Notes under the pieces: model-generated
The model's database searches: none
The model's input: the letters and a program-made list of their open reading frames with translations, nothing else
What the model was told of the DNA's origin: nothing
Assembly: GCA_029245675.1 (NCBI GenBank)
Contig: JAQWOV010000030.1
Location: 1 to 34,860 of the forward strand
Length of the DNA: 34,860 bases
Source: Acidimicrobiales bacterium
GTDB taxonomy: Bacteria > Actinomycetota > Acidimicrobiia > Acidimicrobiales > MedAcidi-G1
Reading direction: 5' to 3'
Shown: positions 8,608 through 16,192 of the stretch, piece after piece
Numbering within the stretch: position 1 is the stretch's first letter
How the letters are laid out: the number at the start of each line of letters is the position of its first letter
Position numbers and translations under genes: made by a program

Positions 8608-9195
8608 TTGTCTGAAATCGTTGATCCTGATAACAAGTTAATTTCTGCCGCGCAAAATGGAGATAGCCAAGCATTAGAAATTTTATTAAAGAATCATTAT
8701 GAAAAAATTTGGGGCATCTGTAAACGTTTAATGATTAATGATCAAGATGCCCTTGATGCCACACAAGAATCATTAATTGCCATTGCAACTCGTATAAACA
8801 AATTTGAAAGACGTTCAAAATTCTCTACTTGGCTTTATCGCGTAACTACAAATATTTGCTTCGATGAGTTGAGAAAAAAATCTCGAATACCTATCCCTGA
8901 TTCTGAATCAGGGCAACTTGAAATAAGTATTGACCCTTCATTTGAAAATCAAATTGACGACAAACTTTTAATTAACGAAGTTTTAAATCTTTTACCAAAT
9001 GAATTTAAAACCGTATTAGTTTTAAGAGATTTATGTGATCTTAACTATGACGAGATCAGCGAGATATTAAATATTCCCATTGGAACTGTACGATCTCGGA
9101 TTTCTAGAGGGCGTTCGGCAATAAGTAATTATTTAACTAACGGGAACCAACCTGATAGTTCAGAGCGTCAAAAAGGTAACTATGAAAGATTCTAA
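8608..9195 (+). CDS. ECF-type RNA polymerase sigma factor (SigM-like position)
   Basis: 195 aa. The sigma-2 region lies at about 20-92, with DALDATQESLIAIATRINKFERRSKFSTWLYRVTTN; sigma-4 lies at about 125-180, with LPNEFKTVLVLRDLCDLNYDEISEILNIPIGTVRSRISRGR (helix-turn-helix). No sigma-3 is present, as expected for the extracytoplasmic-function class. The start is TTG at 8608, preceded by GGTGGG. The 3' end overlaps the next gene by 14 bases, typical of a sigma/anti-sigma pair. Position beside trxB/trxA/cwlM matches mycobacterial sigM. In mycobacteria SigM is held by a membrane anti-sigma factor; the signal here is unknown. Confidence 0.92.
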   Translation: MSEIVDPDNKLISAAQNGDSQALEILLKNHYEKIWGICKRLMINDQDALDATQESLIAIATRINKFERRSKFSTWLYRVTTNICFDELRKKSRIPIPDSESGQLEISIDPSFENQIDDKLLINEVLNLLPNEFKTVLVLRDLCDLNYDEISEILNIPIGTVRSRISRGRSAISNYLTNGNQPDSSERQKGNYERF

Positions 9196-10021
9196 TTTTT
9201 CCATTCCTGAAAACATAAGTAATTTAGAAGAGTTAGCTATATCAATTGTTGATGGTGAGGTTCCTTTACCAGAGGAACCTTCTCAATTGCTTCTTGACCA
9301 CATCAAAAAATTTGAACTTATAAAAAAAACACTAGGTGATGTAGATCTTCCATCATCAGCAATGAGCGATACTCAAATTCAGATAGCAGTTTCTGCCGCA
9401 ACTGATGAAGTTATTGTTCCTTTAAAAAGAAACCGCTTCTTCGCTTCAAAAACAACTGGAGCCATTGCAGCAAGTATCGCTCTTCTCTTACTCATAAGTG
9501 GGGCACTTATGACAACAAGAAATTCATCTAAAACTGACACTGAACATTTAGCTTCAATAACAACGGATTCATCTACAGTTTCTTCTGAATCAAGTGAAAA
9601 AGTTATACCTCTTCAATCAAGCATGGATGAAATAATCGGAGAGTCTGCTGAGAGTCTTTCTGAACCAACGGAAAGTGGTGATGATGCTCAAGCTACAGGT
9701 GGTGCGATACCCGAAAGTGAGATTGATAGCCCAGATCAACAAAACCTTGATTTATCAGCATATGAAACACAAGCGATTGAATTAATTTCAGAAGTTCTTA
9801 TTCCAGAATCAAGCACATATTCTACAACTATTGAAAGTTTGCCATGTCCATCAGAATTGATTCAAAGCATTCTTAATGAACCAATAATTCACTCATTATG
9901 GGTCAGCCAAGATAGTGCTATTGAAAGTCAAGTGATCGCAATTTTTGGTAACGAAAATTTACTTTTACTTGATTCAACAAACTGTGAAAATACCTTACTT
10001 ATTGAAGGAATAATGCCTTAG
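9182..10021 (+). CDS. Single-pass membrane protein, probable anti-sigma partner
   Basis: 279 aa. About 90 cytosolic residues precede one membrane helix (about 92-112), then a Ser/Glu-rich stretch and an extracellular domain with two Cys (CPSELIQS and NCENTLL) that could form a disulfide. The ATG at 9182 lies inside the sigma gene with AAAGGT 4 bases upstream. Gene overlap with an ECF sigma gene and this topology fit an anti-sigma factor, and it holds the place of Rv3912 next to SigM. No zinc-binding HxxxCxxC motif is visible in the cytosolic part, so it would be a non-canonical type. The role is inferred from context. Confidence 0.6.
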   Translation: MKDSNFSIPENISNLEELAISIVDGEVPLPEEPSQLLLDHIKKFELIKKTLGDVDLPSSAMSDTQIQIAVSAATDEVIVPLKRNRFFASKTTGAIAASIALLLLISGALMTTRNSSKTDTEHLASITTDSSTVSSESSEKVIPLQSSMDEIIGESAESLSEPTESGDDAQATGGAIPESEIDSPDQQNLDLSAYETQAIELISEVLIPESSTYSTTIESLPCPSELIQSILNEPIIHSLWVSQDSAIESQVIAIFGNENLLLLDSTNCENTLLIEGIMP

Positions 10022-10059
10022 TAAGAAATAGCGAGCCGAAGGCTGTGTAGTATCAAATA

Positions 10060-10410
10060 ATGGTTGATGAATCTACAGAAAAACAGCTACCAGGTTCCCC
10101 ATCAGGTTGGATAGATGCAATCATCACACGATTTACTTCTATTGTTGACCAACTACGTTCGCGCACAACTCAGCCAATCATTACTGGTGCCCGCGGTCTG
10201 GTGTATGGCCTCGTCGCATTAATTTGTAGTTTTGCAATTCTTGCTTTACTTGCAATAGGAATTTTTAGGCTTATTGGAAATATTCTTCCTGGAGATATTT
10301 GGATCACTTATATCGTATGTGGAAGTTTGTTTTGCCTTTTAGGGATTTGGATGTGGTCACGAAGAATTCCAAAACAATCGTTGTCATCAAAAACTAGCAA
10401 CAAAATTTAG
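10060..10410 (+). CDS. Small two-helix membrane protein, function unknown
   Basis: 116 aa with a hydrophilic N-terminus and two membrane helices at about 46-68 and 80-100, ending in a basic Ser/Lys-rich tail. I recognise no family. It lies 38 bases after the putative anti-sigma gene and 8 bases before trxB, all on the same strand, so it probably shares their transcript. The ATG at 10060 lacks a close ribosome-binding site (GAAGG is about 18 bases away), but the coding frame is open and membrane-like throughout. Confidence 0.65.
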   Translation: MVDESTEKQLPGSPSGWIDAIITRFTSIVDQLRSRTTQPIITGARGLVYGLVALICSFAILALLAIGIFRLIGNILPGDIWITYIVCGSLFCLLGIWMWSRRIPKQSLSSKTSNKI

Positions 10411-10418
10411 GAGTATCT

Positions 10419-11384
10419 GTGCCTACACCAACTCATGAAGTGATAATTATTGGTTCCGGTCCAGCAGGTCTAACTGCAGCAATTTATAGTGCAAGAGCAG
10501 ATTTAAAACCCTTAATTATTGAAGGAGAACCTTCCTCAACAAGTGATCAACCAGGTGGTCAGTTAATGCTGACCACTGACGTTGAAAATTTTCCAGGGTT
10601 CCCCGAAGGCGTTATGGGCCCCGATCTTATGGCAAATATGCGTTCCCAAGCTCTTAGGTTCGGAGCAGAAATAATTACAGAAAAAGTTTCGAAAGTTAAC
10701 TTTTCAAATCATCCATTTGAGTTATGGACAAACAATTCAAATGACGAACCAACTTATACTGCAAACTCTGTAATTGTTTCCACTGGTGCACGTTCAATAA
10801 TGCTTGGACTAGAAGCAGAAAACCGGCTTATAGGACATGGTCTATCTACTTGCGCAACCTGTGATGGTTTCTTTTTTAGAGATCAAGAAATAGCGGTAGT
10901 CGGTGGAGGCGATTCTGCTCTTGAAGAAGCAATATTTTTAAGTCGTTTTGCAAGCAAAGTCACAATCATTCATCGAAGAGATGAATTACGTGCTTCAAAA
11001 ATAATGCAACAAAGAGCACTTAATAACCCCAAAATAAATTTCTTATGGAATTCAACTGTTGAAGAAATAATTGGTGAAGAAAAAGTCGCAGGAGTAATTC
11101 TCTGTAACACTCTTAATGGAGAAAGAAATTCACTGGATATATCTGGATTATTTATTGCAATTGGACATCGTCCAAATACCGATCTTTTTATTGATCAATT
11201 AAATATGGATGAAAGCGGATACCTCTTAACTGGCGCAGATCAATCAACAACTAATATTAAAGGTGTTTTCGCATGCGGAGATGTTCAAGACCACAAATAT
11301 AGGCAAGCAATAACCGCAGCAGGTTCAGGTTGTATGGCAGCTCTTGATGCTGAACGATGGTTAGAGAATTTTCACGATAAATAA
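10419..11384 (+). CDS. trxB: Thioredoxin reductase
   Basis: 321 aa. A FAD flavoenzyme that uses NADPH to reduce thioredoxin. Seen: FAD-binding GSGPAG (12-17), redox pair CATC (C145/C148), NADPH-binding VGGGDSALEEA (161-171) followed by HRRDELRAS, and the C-terminal FACGDVQDHKYRQAITAAGSGCMAA block. The start is GTG at 10419 with AGGAG 5 bases upstream. trxA follows after about 130 bases, the same trxB-trxA-cwlM order as in mycobacteria. Confidence 0.97.
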   Translation: MPTPTHEVIIIGSGPAGLTAAIYSARADLKPLIIEGEPSSTSDQPGGQLMLTTDVENFPGFPEGVMGPDLMANMRSQALRFGAEIITEKVSKVNFSNHPFELWTNNSNDEPTYTANSVIVSTGARSIMLGLEAENRLIGHGLSTCATCDGFFFRDQEIAVVGGGDSALEEAIFLSRFASKVTIIHRRDELRASKIMQQRALNNPKINFLWNSTVEEIIGEEKVAGVILCNTLNGERNSLDISGLFIAIGHRPNTDLFIDQLNMDESGYLLTGADQSTTNIKGVFACGDVQDHKYRQAITAAGSGCMAALDAERWLENFHDK

Positions 11385-11512
11385 TTACTCCACTAATTAG
11401 TGACATTCGACCTTTATAAAAAATGTGGGGTCAGAGAAATCAATCAGATAGAACTATAAGAAGAATAGAATCTATAACGTCTTTAGAAGACTCTCATAGA
11501 AAAGGAAGTCTT

Positions 11513-11839
11513 ATGTCTGAATCCGTAATTCAACTATCTGAAAATACTTTTGATGAAGAAATTAGTTCTGCAACCGAACCAATTTTGGTTGATTTTTGGG
11601 CCGAATGGTGTGGCCCTTGCAAAATGATTGCCCCTATTTTAGAAGAATTAGCTGTCGAACAAGACGGGGTGCTTAAGATTGCAAAAGTTAATGTAGATGA
11701 TGCTCCTGGTTTAGCTCAAAGATTTGAAGTAATGAGTATCCCAACTCTTATTCTTTTTAAAGATGGCGAACCAACTAAACGTGTAGTTGGGGCAAAAGGA
11801 AAAGACGCTCTTTTAGACGAATTGTCTACATTTATTTAA
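11513..11839 (+). CDS. trxA: Thioredoxin
   Basis: 108 aa, the normal size. Active-site motif WCGPC at residues 32-36 within VDFWAEWCGPCKMIAPIL; the cis-Pro loop MSIPTLILF follows. It reduces protein disulfides in the cytosol and is recycled by the adjacent TrxB. I chose the ATG at 11513, with AAAGGAAG ending 4 bases upstream; the frame is open to an ATG at 11423, but the extra 30 residues are charged, not conserved in thioredoxins, and lack a ribosome-binding site. Confidence 0.97.
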   Translation: MSESVIQLSENTFDEEISSATEPILVDFWAEWCGPCKMIAPILEELAVEQDGVLKIAKVNVDDAPGLAQRFEVMSIPTLILFKDGEPTKRVVGAKGKDALLDELSTFI

Positions 11840-11844
11840 TTAGA

Positions 11845-11871
11845 GTTACGCTCCAACCATAGGAGCGCAAC
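11845..11871 (+). promoter_or_regulatory. Hairpin pairing with the cwlM ribosome-binding site
   Basis: Bases 11845-11854 pair with 11862-11871 (GTTACGCTCC with GGAGCGCAAC: nine Watson-Crick pairs, one A-C mismatch, 7-base loop). The 3' arm contains most of AGGAG (11861-11865), the only ribosome-binding site of the gene starting at 11873. There is no T-tract after it, so it is not a standard terminator. It could lower or gate translation. Confidence 0.5.
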
Positions 11872-11872
11872 T

Positions 11873-12883
11873 ATGACTGAAAAATCCGAAAGTCAAGATT
11901 CTTCACTTTCTTTTGGAACAAGCGGAGATCAAGTTCGCGATCTACAACAACGATTAATTCAAGCGGGGTATTCAGTCCCAAAAGATGAACTTGACAATTT
12001 ATTCTTCGGAGAACACACGCAACTTGCTGTGCGAAAATTTCAAGTTAAACGAAGATTAAAAGAAGACGGAATCGTTGGGTACCAAACATTATCTGCAATT
12101 ATTGAAGCTGGTTTTCAACTAGGTGATCGACTTCTTTATTTACATGTACCAATGTTCAGAGGTGATGATATTGCGGATCTTCAACTTCAATTAAATTCAC
12201 TTGGTTTTGATGCTGGACAGGTTGATGGAATATTTGGCCCAGACACTTCTAAGGCACTAATCGAATTTCAACACAATATTGGTTTAACAGCAGATGGAAT
12301 TAGTGGGATTGAAACTGTTCAAGAAATTCGTCAATTAGCTGGCCGTTCTACCGGTTTAACTCCTGTCGCTCAAGTAAGGGAACTTGAAAAATTAAGACAT
12401 AGCCGTCCAGATCTTGAAGGGAGAAGAATTTCAATAGGCCATTTTGGTGATTGTGGAACATTAGCAGCAGCACTTGCGCGAATGTTAAGGAAACGTGGTG
12501 CAAATGTAGCATCCGTTGACCACCTTGATGAAGCAAAGCAAGCAGAAATTTCTAATCGCTTTGACGCTGAACTTTACATAGGTTTAAAAATTGATAATGA
12601 TTCTCATTCAAATATTTCTTATTTCGAAACAGAAGGATTTCGCAGTGAAGGCGGTATAAGGCTAGCTACACGTTGTGCAGAGACATTATCTACAACTATT
12701 AAACTCTCTACACAAATCTCAGGAATGACTCTTCCGGTGCTTAGAAGCACAAAAATGCCTGCAATTCTTTGTTTATTAAGTCCGGCTTCAATTGTTGTTG
12801 AATTAAATACAGAAATAGCTACTTCACTATCAAATGCAATAGTTTCTTGGCTAGTTGATCCAACTGCCGATTCAATAACTTGA
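11873..12883 (+). CDS. cwlM: CwlM-like protein: two peptidoglycan-binding domains plus degenerate amidase_3 domain
   Basis: 336 aa with no signal peptide. Two PG_binding_1 repeats (about 12-82 and 93-157, each with a DG(I/V)xG or VDGIFGPDTSKAL motif) precede an amidase_3-like domain (184-330). Active amidases bind zinc through His, Glu and an HxN motif; here one candidate His (190, in SIGHFGD) remains, while the HxN position reads IGLKIDND. Catalysis is therefore doubtful. In M. tuberculosis CwlM is cytosolic, is phosphorylated by PknB and stimulates MurA, the first peptidoglycan enzyme. The trxB-trxA-cwlM-parB order is the same here. The ATG has an AGGAG site caught in a hairpin (11845-11871). 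The 3' end overlaps parB tail to tail by 12 bases. Confidence 0.85.
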   Translation: MTEKSESQDSSLSFGTSGDQVRDLQQRLIQAGYSVPKDELDNLFFGEHTQLAVRKFQVKRRLKEDGIVGYQTLSAIIEAGFQLGDRLLYLHVPMFRGDDIADLQLQLNSLGFDAGQVDGIFGPDTSKALIEFQHNIGLTADGISGIETVQEIRQLAGRSTGLTPVAQVRELEKLRHSRPDLEGRRISIGHFGDCGTLAAALARMLRKRGANVASVDHLDEAKQAEISNRFDAELYIGLKIDNDSHSNISYFETEGFRSEGGIRLATRCAETLSTTIKLSTQISGMTLPVLRSTKMPAILCLLSPASIVVELNTEIATSLSNAIVSWLVDPTADSIT

Positions 12884-13786
12884 ATCAGATCCAAAATTAA
12901 GTAAATTGAAAATACGGTGAAGATCATCCATATCAGCAAAAGTAACTACAATTTTTCCTTTTCCGCCTCGTGTAGTTACCGCAACTTTTGTATTCAATTT
13001 ATCTGAAAGAATATTTTCAACTTCGAGAACACCAGCATCTTTGCTGTTATTTAATGATCCTCCGATGTCCCGAGTTGAGTGAGATATAGAAGCAACAAGA
13101 TCTTCAGTCTGTCGAACAGACAACTCTTCATCACTAATTCTTTTAGCTAAAATTATTTGAGTTTGGGTGTCTTCTACTCCAAGAAGTGCTCTGCCATGTC
13201 CAGCTGAAATTTGACCAGCTTTTAGCATGTCCTGGATTTCAGAGGATAAATAAAGTAAACGAAGTGAATTAGCTATCGTAGGCCTGCCTTTACCTACACG
13301 TTCAGAAACTTGTTGCTGTGTATACCCAAACTCATCTATTAAGCGTTGAAACGCAGTGGCTTCTTCTATTGCATTGAGATTATCTCTTTGAAGATTTTCG
13401 ACAATTGCTTGCTCAAAAGAATTTTGATCATCTACATCTCTAACAAAAGCGGGAATTACTTCTAAACCAGCCGCGCGGGCTGCTCTTAATCTTCTTTCGC
13501 CAGCTATTAATTCATATTCAAAATTATTAAAACGTACTAAAATTGGTTGAAGTATACCGTGATTTCTTATAGATTCCGTTAATTCTTCTTGTTGTTTGTC
13601 ATTAAAAGATAATCGAGGCTGTTGAGGGTTTGTTTTAAGTTCTTCAACTTTTAACCAAACAAGTTTGCCGTTTTCATTAGAATCCGATTCCTTAAAAATA
13701 TTCGAAACTTCTTGTTTATAAAGATTTTCGTCTTTTTCAGGAATAAGTGCAGATAAACCTTGCCCTAAACCACTTTGTCTTTTCAA
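12872..13786 (-). CDS. parB: Chromosome-partitioning protein ParB
   Basis: 304 aa. ParB is a CTPase clamp that loads at parS and spreads, acting with ParA to separate replicated origins. Visible: an N-terminal GLGQGLSALIP, the ParB/Srx core with ELIAGERRLRAARAAG, VENLQRDNLNAIEEA, an HTH (YTQQQVSERVGKGRPTIANSLRLL) and a C-terminal dimerisation domain. The start is TTG at 13786, overlapping the parA stop as TTGA, with AAGGAG 8 bases upstream. Two parS sites lie just upstream of parA (14612-14661). Confidence 0.97.
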   Translation of the reverse strand: MKRQSGLGQGLSALIPEKDENLYKQEVSNIFKESDSNENGKLVWLKVEELKTNPQQPRLSFNDKQQEELTESIRNHGILQPILVRFNNFEYELIAGERRLRAARAAGLEVIPAFVRDVDDQNSFEQAIVENLQRDNLNAIEEATAFQRLIDEFGYTQQQVSERVGKGRPTIANSLRLLYLSSEIQDMLKAGQISAGHGRALLGVEDTQTQIILAKRISDEELSVRQTEDLVASISHSTRDIGGSLNNSKDAGVLEVENILSDKLNTKVAVTTRGGKGKIVVTFADMDDLHRIFNLLNFGSDSSY

Positions 13787-14565
13787 TTTAAAATCTCCTT
13801 AGCTAAATGACGATATGCGATGGCTCCCCTAGAAATTGGATCAAACGAAGTAATTGGTTCACCAAAAGATGGCGCCTCAGAAAGACGCACAGAACGTGGA
13901 ATCACCTGGTTACATACACGGTCTCCGAAATGCTGTTTTACCTCATTAGCAACCTGCTGCGAAAGTTTTGTTCGCGCGTCAAACATCACTAAAACAATGA
14001 TCGAAATTTCTAACGAAGGATTTAAGTTTGCCTTTACCAACTCAACGTTGCTTTGTAATTGGGCTAAACCCTCTAGTGCATAATATTCACATTGAATTGG
14101 AACAAGTATTTCTTTTGCAACTACAAATGCATTTACTGTTAACAAACCTAATGCAGGAGGGCAATCAATCAAAATAAAGTCATATGTATCAATAGCACCC
14201 GTTAATGCTCTTTGTAGACGATGTTCTCTACTAAATGCTGTAACTAATTCAATTTCAGCTCCTGTTAAAGCAATATTTGATGGAAGAATATCGAGATTTA
14301 AAGTTTTAGATTTTAAAATGCATTGTTCTGTTGTTGCTTGTTGTGAAAGGACATCGTAAATAGAAAAATCTAAGTGCCTACTAGAAAACCCCAGTCCTGT
14401 AGTTGCATTTGCTTGCGGGTCAAGATCAACGATTAAAACCCTTTTCCCTTCTTCAGCGAGTGACGCGCCAAGATTTATGGTTGTAGTAGTTTTCCCTACT
14501 CCACCTTTTTGGTTTGCGACAGCAATCACACGAGCTTGTTTGTTTAAATTATTTTCGAACTCCAT
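13783..14565 (-). CDS. parA: Chromosome-partitioning ATPase ParA (Soj)
   Basis: 260 aa. A deviant-Walker ATPase that binds DNA non-specifically as an ATP dimer and is stimulated by ParB. VANQKGGVGKTTTTINLG carries the two Lys of the motif; VLIVDLDPQANATTGLG and FILIDCPPALGLLT are the Walker A' and B segments. I prefer the ATG at 14565; a GTG one codon upstream is possible. It is coupled to parB by a 4-base overlap. Confidence 0.97.
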   Translation of the reverse strand: MEFENNLNKQARVIAVANQKGGVGKTTTTINLGASLAEEGKRVLIVDLDPQANATTGLGFSSRHLDFSIYDVLSQQATTEQCILKSKTLNLDILPSNIALTGAEIELVTAFSREHRLQRALTGAIDTYDFILIDCPPALGLLTVNAFVVAKEILVPIQCEYYALEGLAQLQSNVELVKANLNPSLEISIIVLVMFDARTKLSQQVANEVKQHFGDRVCNQVIPRSVRLSEAPSFGEPITSFDPISRGAIAYRHLAKEILN

Positions 14566-14611
14566 CACTTCCGATCCTTCTATTTATTGAAAAGAAATGC
14601 AAGGACCCTCA

Positions 14612-14627
14612 TGTTTCACGTGAAACA
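14612..14627. promoter_or_regulatory. parS: parS site
   Basis: TGTTTCACGTGAAACA, a perfect match to the 16-bp ParB-binding consensus and fully palindromic, in the parA upstream region. Confidence 0.97.
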
Positions 14628-14645
14628 AATATTTGAATGAAGGAT

Positions 14646-14661
14646 TGTTTCACGTGAAACA
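14646..14661. promoter_or_regulatory. parS: parS site
   Basis: A second perfect TGTTTCACGTGAAACA, 34 bp centre-to-centre from the first and directly abutting the rsmG stop codon (14662-14664). Tandem perfect parS sites next to parAB near oriC are typical of chromosomal loci. Confidence 0.97.
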
Positions 14662-15312
14662 TTAGAAAATAGGAGAATTTTCTATACGAGAAAACCTACG
14701 AGGAAATCTACTATCAGGAGACATTGCTAAATACAGTGACTGGAAACTGGCATCTTTATATTGCCACCGAGAATCTTTTTTAAGCCCTAATTTATCCAAA
14801 CCTGAAGATGGCCACCGATTTTCATTACTTGGTGGTTCACTGACAACAAGATAACCACCAGAAGTTAATAAAGGAGCAGCACATTCGGCAGTAATTCCAG
14901 GTGAAGCAAAACTTCGAGCAGTAACAAGTTTTATTTTACCTCGATAAGCACCATGTGCGAAATTCGCTGCATCTTCTTCAATAACTGTTACTTTCGCCAT
15001 CAAATCTAATTCATTTACTGCCCATTTAAGAAACTCACATCTTCGTTTTCCACGATCAATAAAAACCCATTTACAGTTTGTTAGAGAACTTAAAACTAAT
15101 CCTGGTAGCCCGCCACCAGTTCCTAAATCAACCGCTATTTCTTGTGAAGTTAAAATAGAGTCGAATTCGGTTTTAAATTTAAGAAAACCTTGACTATGTG
15201 AAAGCCCATTAACTGCCACTAATGGAGTTAAATACCCTTCTTTAATAGAGGTTTTAAGGATTTTTTGAAGTTTGTGTTCTGTTACTTCATTCAGCAAGTT
15301 GAATAACCACAC
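14662..15312 (-). CDS. rsmG: 16S rRNA (guanine-N7) methyltransferase RsmG (GidB)
   Basis: About 216 aa. It methylates G527 of 16S rRNA using S-adenosylmethionine; loss gives low-level streptomycin resistance in other bacteria. The SAM-binding VDLGTGGGLPGLVL motif, the WVFIDRGKRRCEFLKWAV segment and VTARSFASPGI mark the family. The frame is open further upstream, but that part overlaps the jag reading frame. GTG at 15312 or TTG at 15297 are the likely starts; both lie inside the end of jag, so the genes overlap and are probably coupled. Neither start has a clear ribosome-binding site. Confidence 0.93.
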   Translation of the reverse strand: MWLFNLLNEVTEHKLQKILKTSIKEGYLTPLVAVNGLSHSQGFLKFKTEFDSILTSQEIAVDLGTGGGLPGLVLSSLTNCKWVFIDRGKRRCEFLKWAVNELDLMAKVTVIEEDAANFAHGAYRGKIKLVTARSFASPGITAECAAPLLTSGGYLVVSEPPSNENRWPSSGLDKLGLKKDSRWQYKDASFQSLYLAMSPDSRFPRRFSRIENSPIF

Positions 15313-16189
15313 GACGATCCATATTGGATCCTTCTGAGATTGTTTCCACACCTTCAATATCAGAAACAGCATTATGGGCAATACGTCTATCCGCTGCACC
15401 CATTGGATCTAAAGCGCGGGATATGCCATCTGAAAGAACAGCTTCTGCTTGTGTTTTAGTAAACTTTTCTAAGTTTGACTGTCTTAAGGCACGATATCCA
15501 CCGATATCAACAGTCATTGAACCACTTGCTGATCCTTTAGATTTTCTTTGAATTATGGTTCTAGATAACTCAGTAATAGCACGGACAGTTTGCCCCTGGT
15601 GGCCAATAGCTAACCCAAGGTTTAATCCATGTGCTTCAACAGTTAATCTTTCATCTTCAATAGTGCTAGTAACACGAGACTCAAGGTCCATTTTTTCTAA
15701 AAGTCCCGCAAGGAAACTTTCTGTTATTTCGGCTTGAGTAGACAAGTCCATTTTTTCAGTTTCCATTTCATCGCTCCTGGTTCGAGGATTATTTTTTACT
15801 TTTGTTGCTTTTTGTGACCTGTTGTCCTTATTTTTACTTGAATTCTTTGCATCATCAAGTTGTTCGCTAGTCTTTTTTGAATTTTTTTGATTATTGTTTT
15901 TTTGAGATTTTTCACCATTTACTTTACTATTTGTATTTTTCCGTCCTTGGTTTGAACGTTTTCTGTTTTTATCTCGATTATTTTTACTATTTCGCTCTGT
16001 TTTAATTTGAGGACTAATAGGTCGTACACGAGCTCTTAATCGAGCTTCTGTCTTTTTTAAACCGAACATCGCTGAAGAAGGCTCAGTTAAAACTTGTATT
16101 TCAAGTTCGTCTTCGGCAACACCTAGACGATCTAATGCCAAGTCTTTTGCTTCATCAATACTTGTTCCGGTGGTTTCAATCCATTCCAC
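15287..16189 (-). CDS. jag: Jag/KhpB family RNA-binding protein (Jag-N, KH, R3H)
   Basis: 300 aa. Three parts: Jag-N domain (about 1-55: VEWIETTGTSIDEAKDLAL, ending AMFGLKKTEARLRARV), a long Lys/Asn/Ser-rich linker (about 56-145) and C-terminal KH plus R3H domains. KH: LGLAIGHQGQTVRAITEL; R3H: DRRIAHNAV with the R-x3-H motif. KhpB-type proteins bind RNA and affect cell division and envelope growth in Gram-positive bacteria. The linker is much longer and more basic than in many homologues. The start is GTG at 16189, 3 bases beyond the yidC stop, with AAGGAAG upstream. Confidence 0.95.
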   Translation of the reverse strand: MEWIETTGTSIDEAKDLALDRLGVAEDELEIQVLTEPSSAMFGLKKTEARLRARVRPISPQIKTERNSKNNRDKNRKRSNQGRKNTNSKVNGEKSQKNNNQKNSKKTSEQLDDAKNSSKNKDNRSQKATKVKNNPRTRSDEMETEKMDLSTQAEITESFLAGLLEKMDLESRVTSTIEDERLTVEAHGLNLGLAIGHQGQTVRAITELSRTIIQRKSKGSASGSMTVDIGGYRALRQSNLEKFTKTQAEAVLSDGISRALDPMGAADRRIAHNAVSDIEGVETISEGSNMDRRVVIQLAE

Positions 16190-16192
16190 TGG

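Noticed and set aside
11423-11512. 30-residue N-terminal extension of thioredoxin
   Set aside because: No ribosome-binding site, and the usual thioredoxin start with AAAGGAAG lies at 11513.
15313-15399. Longer N-terminus for rsmG
   Set aside because: The extra residues are the jag coding sequence read in another frame and are not typical of RsmG.
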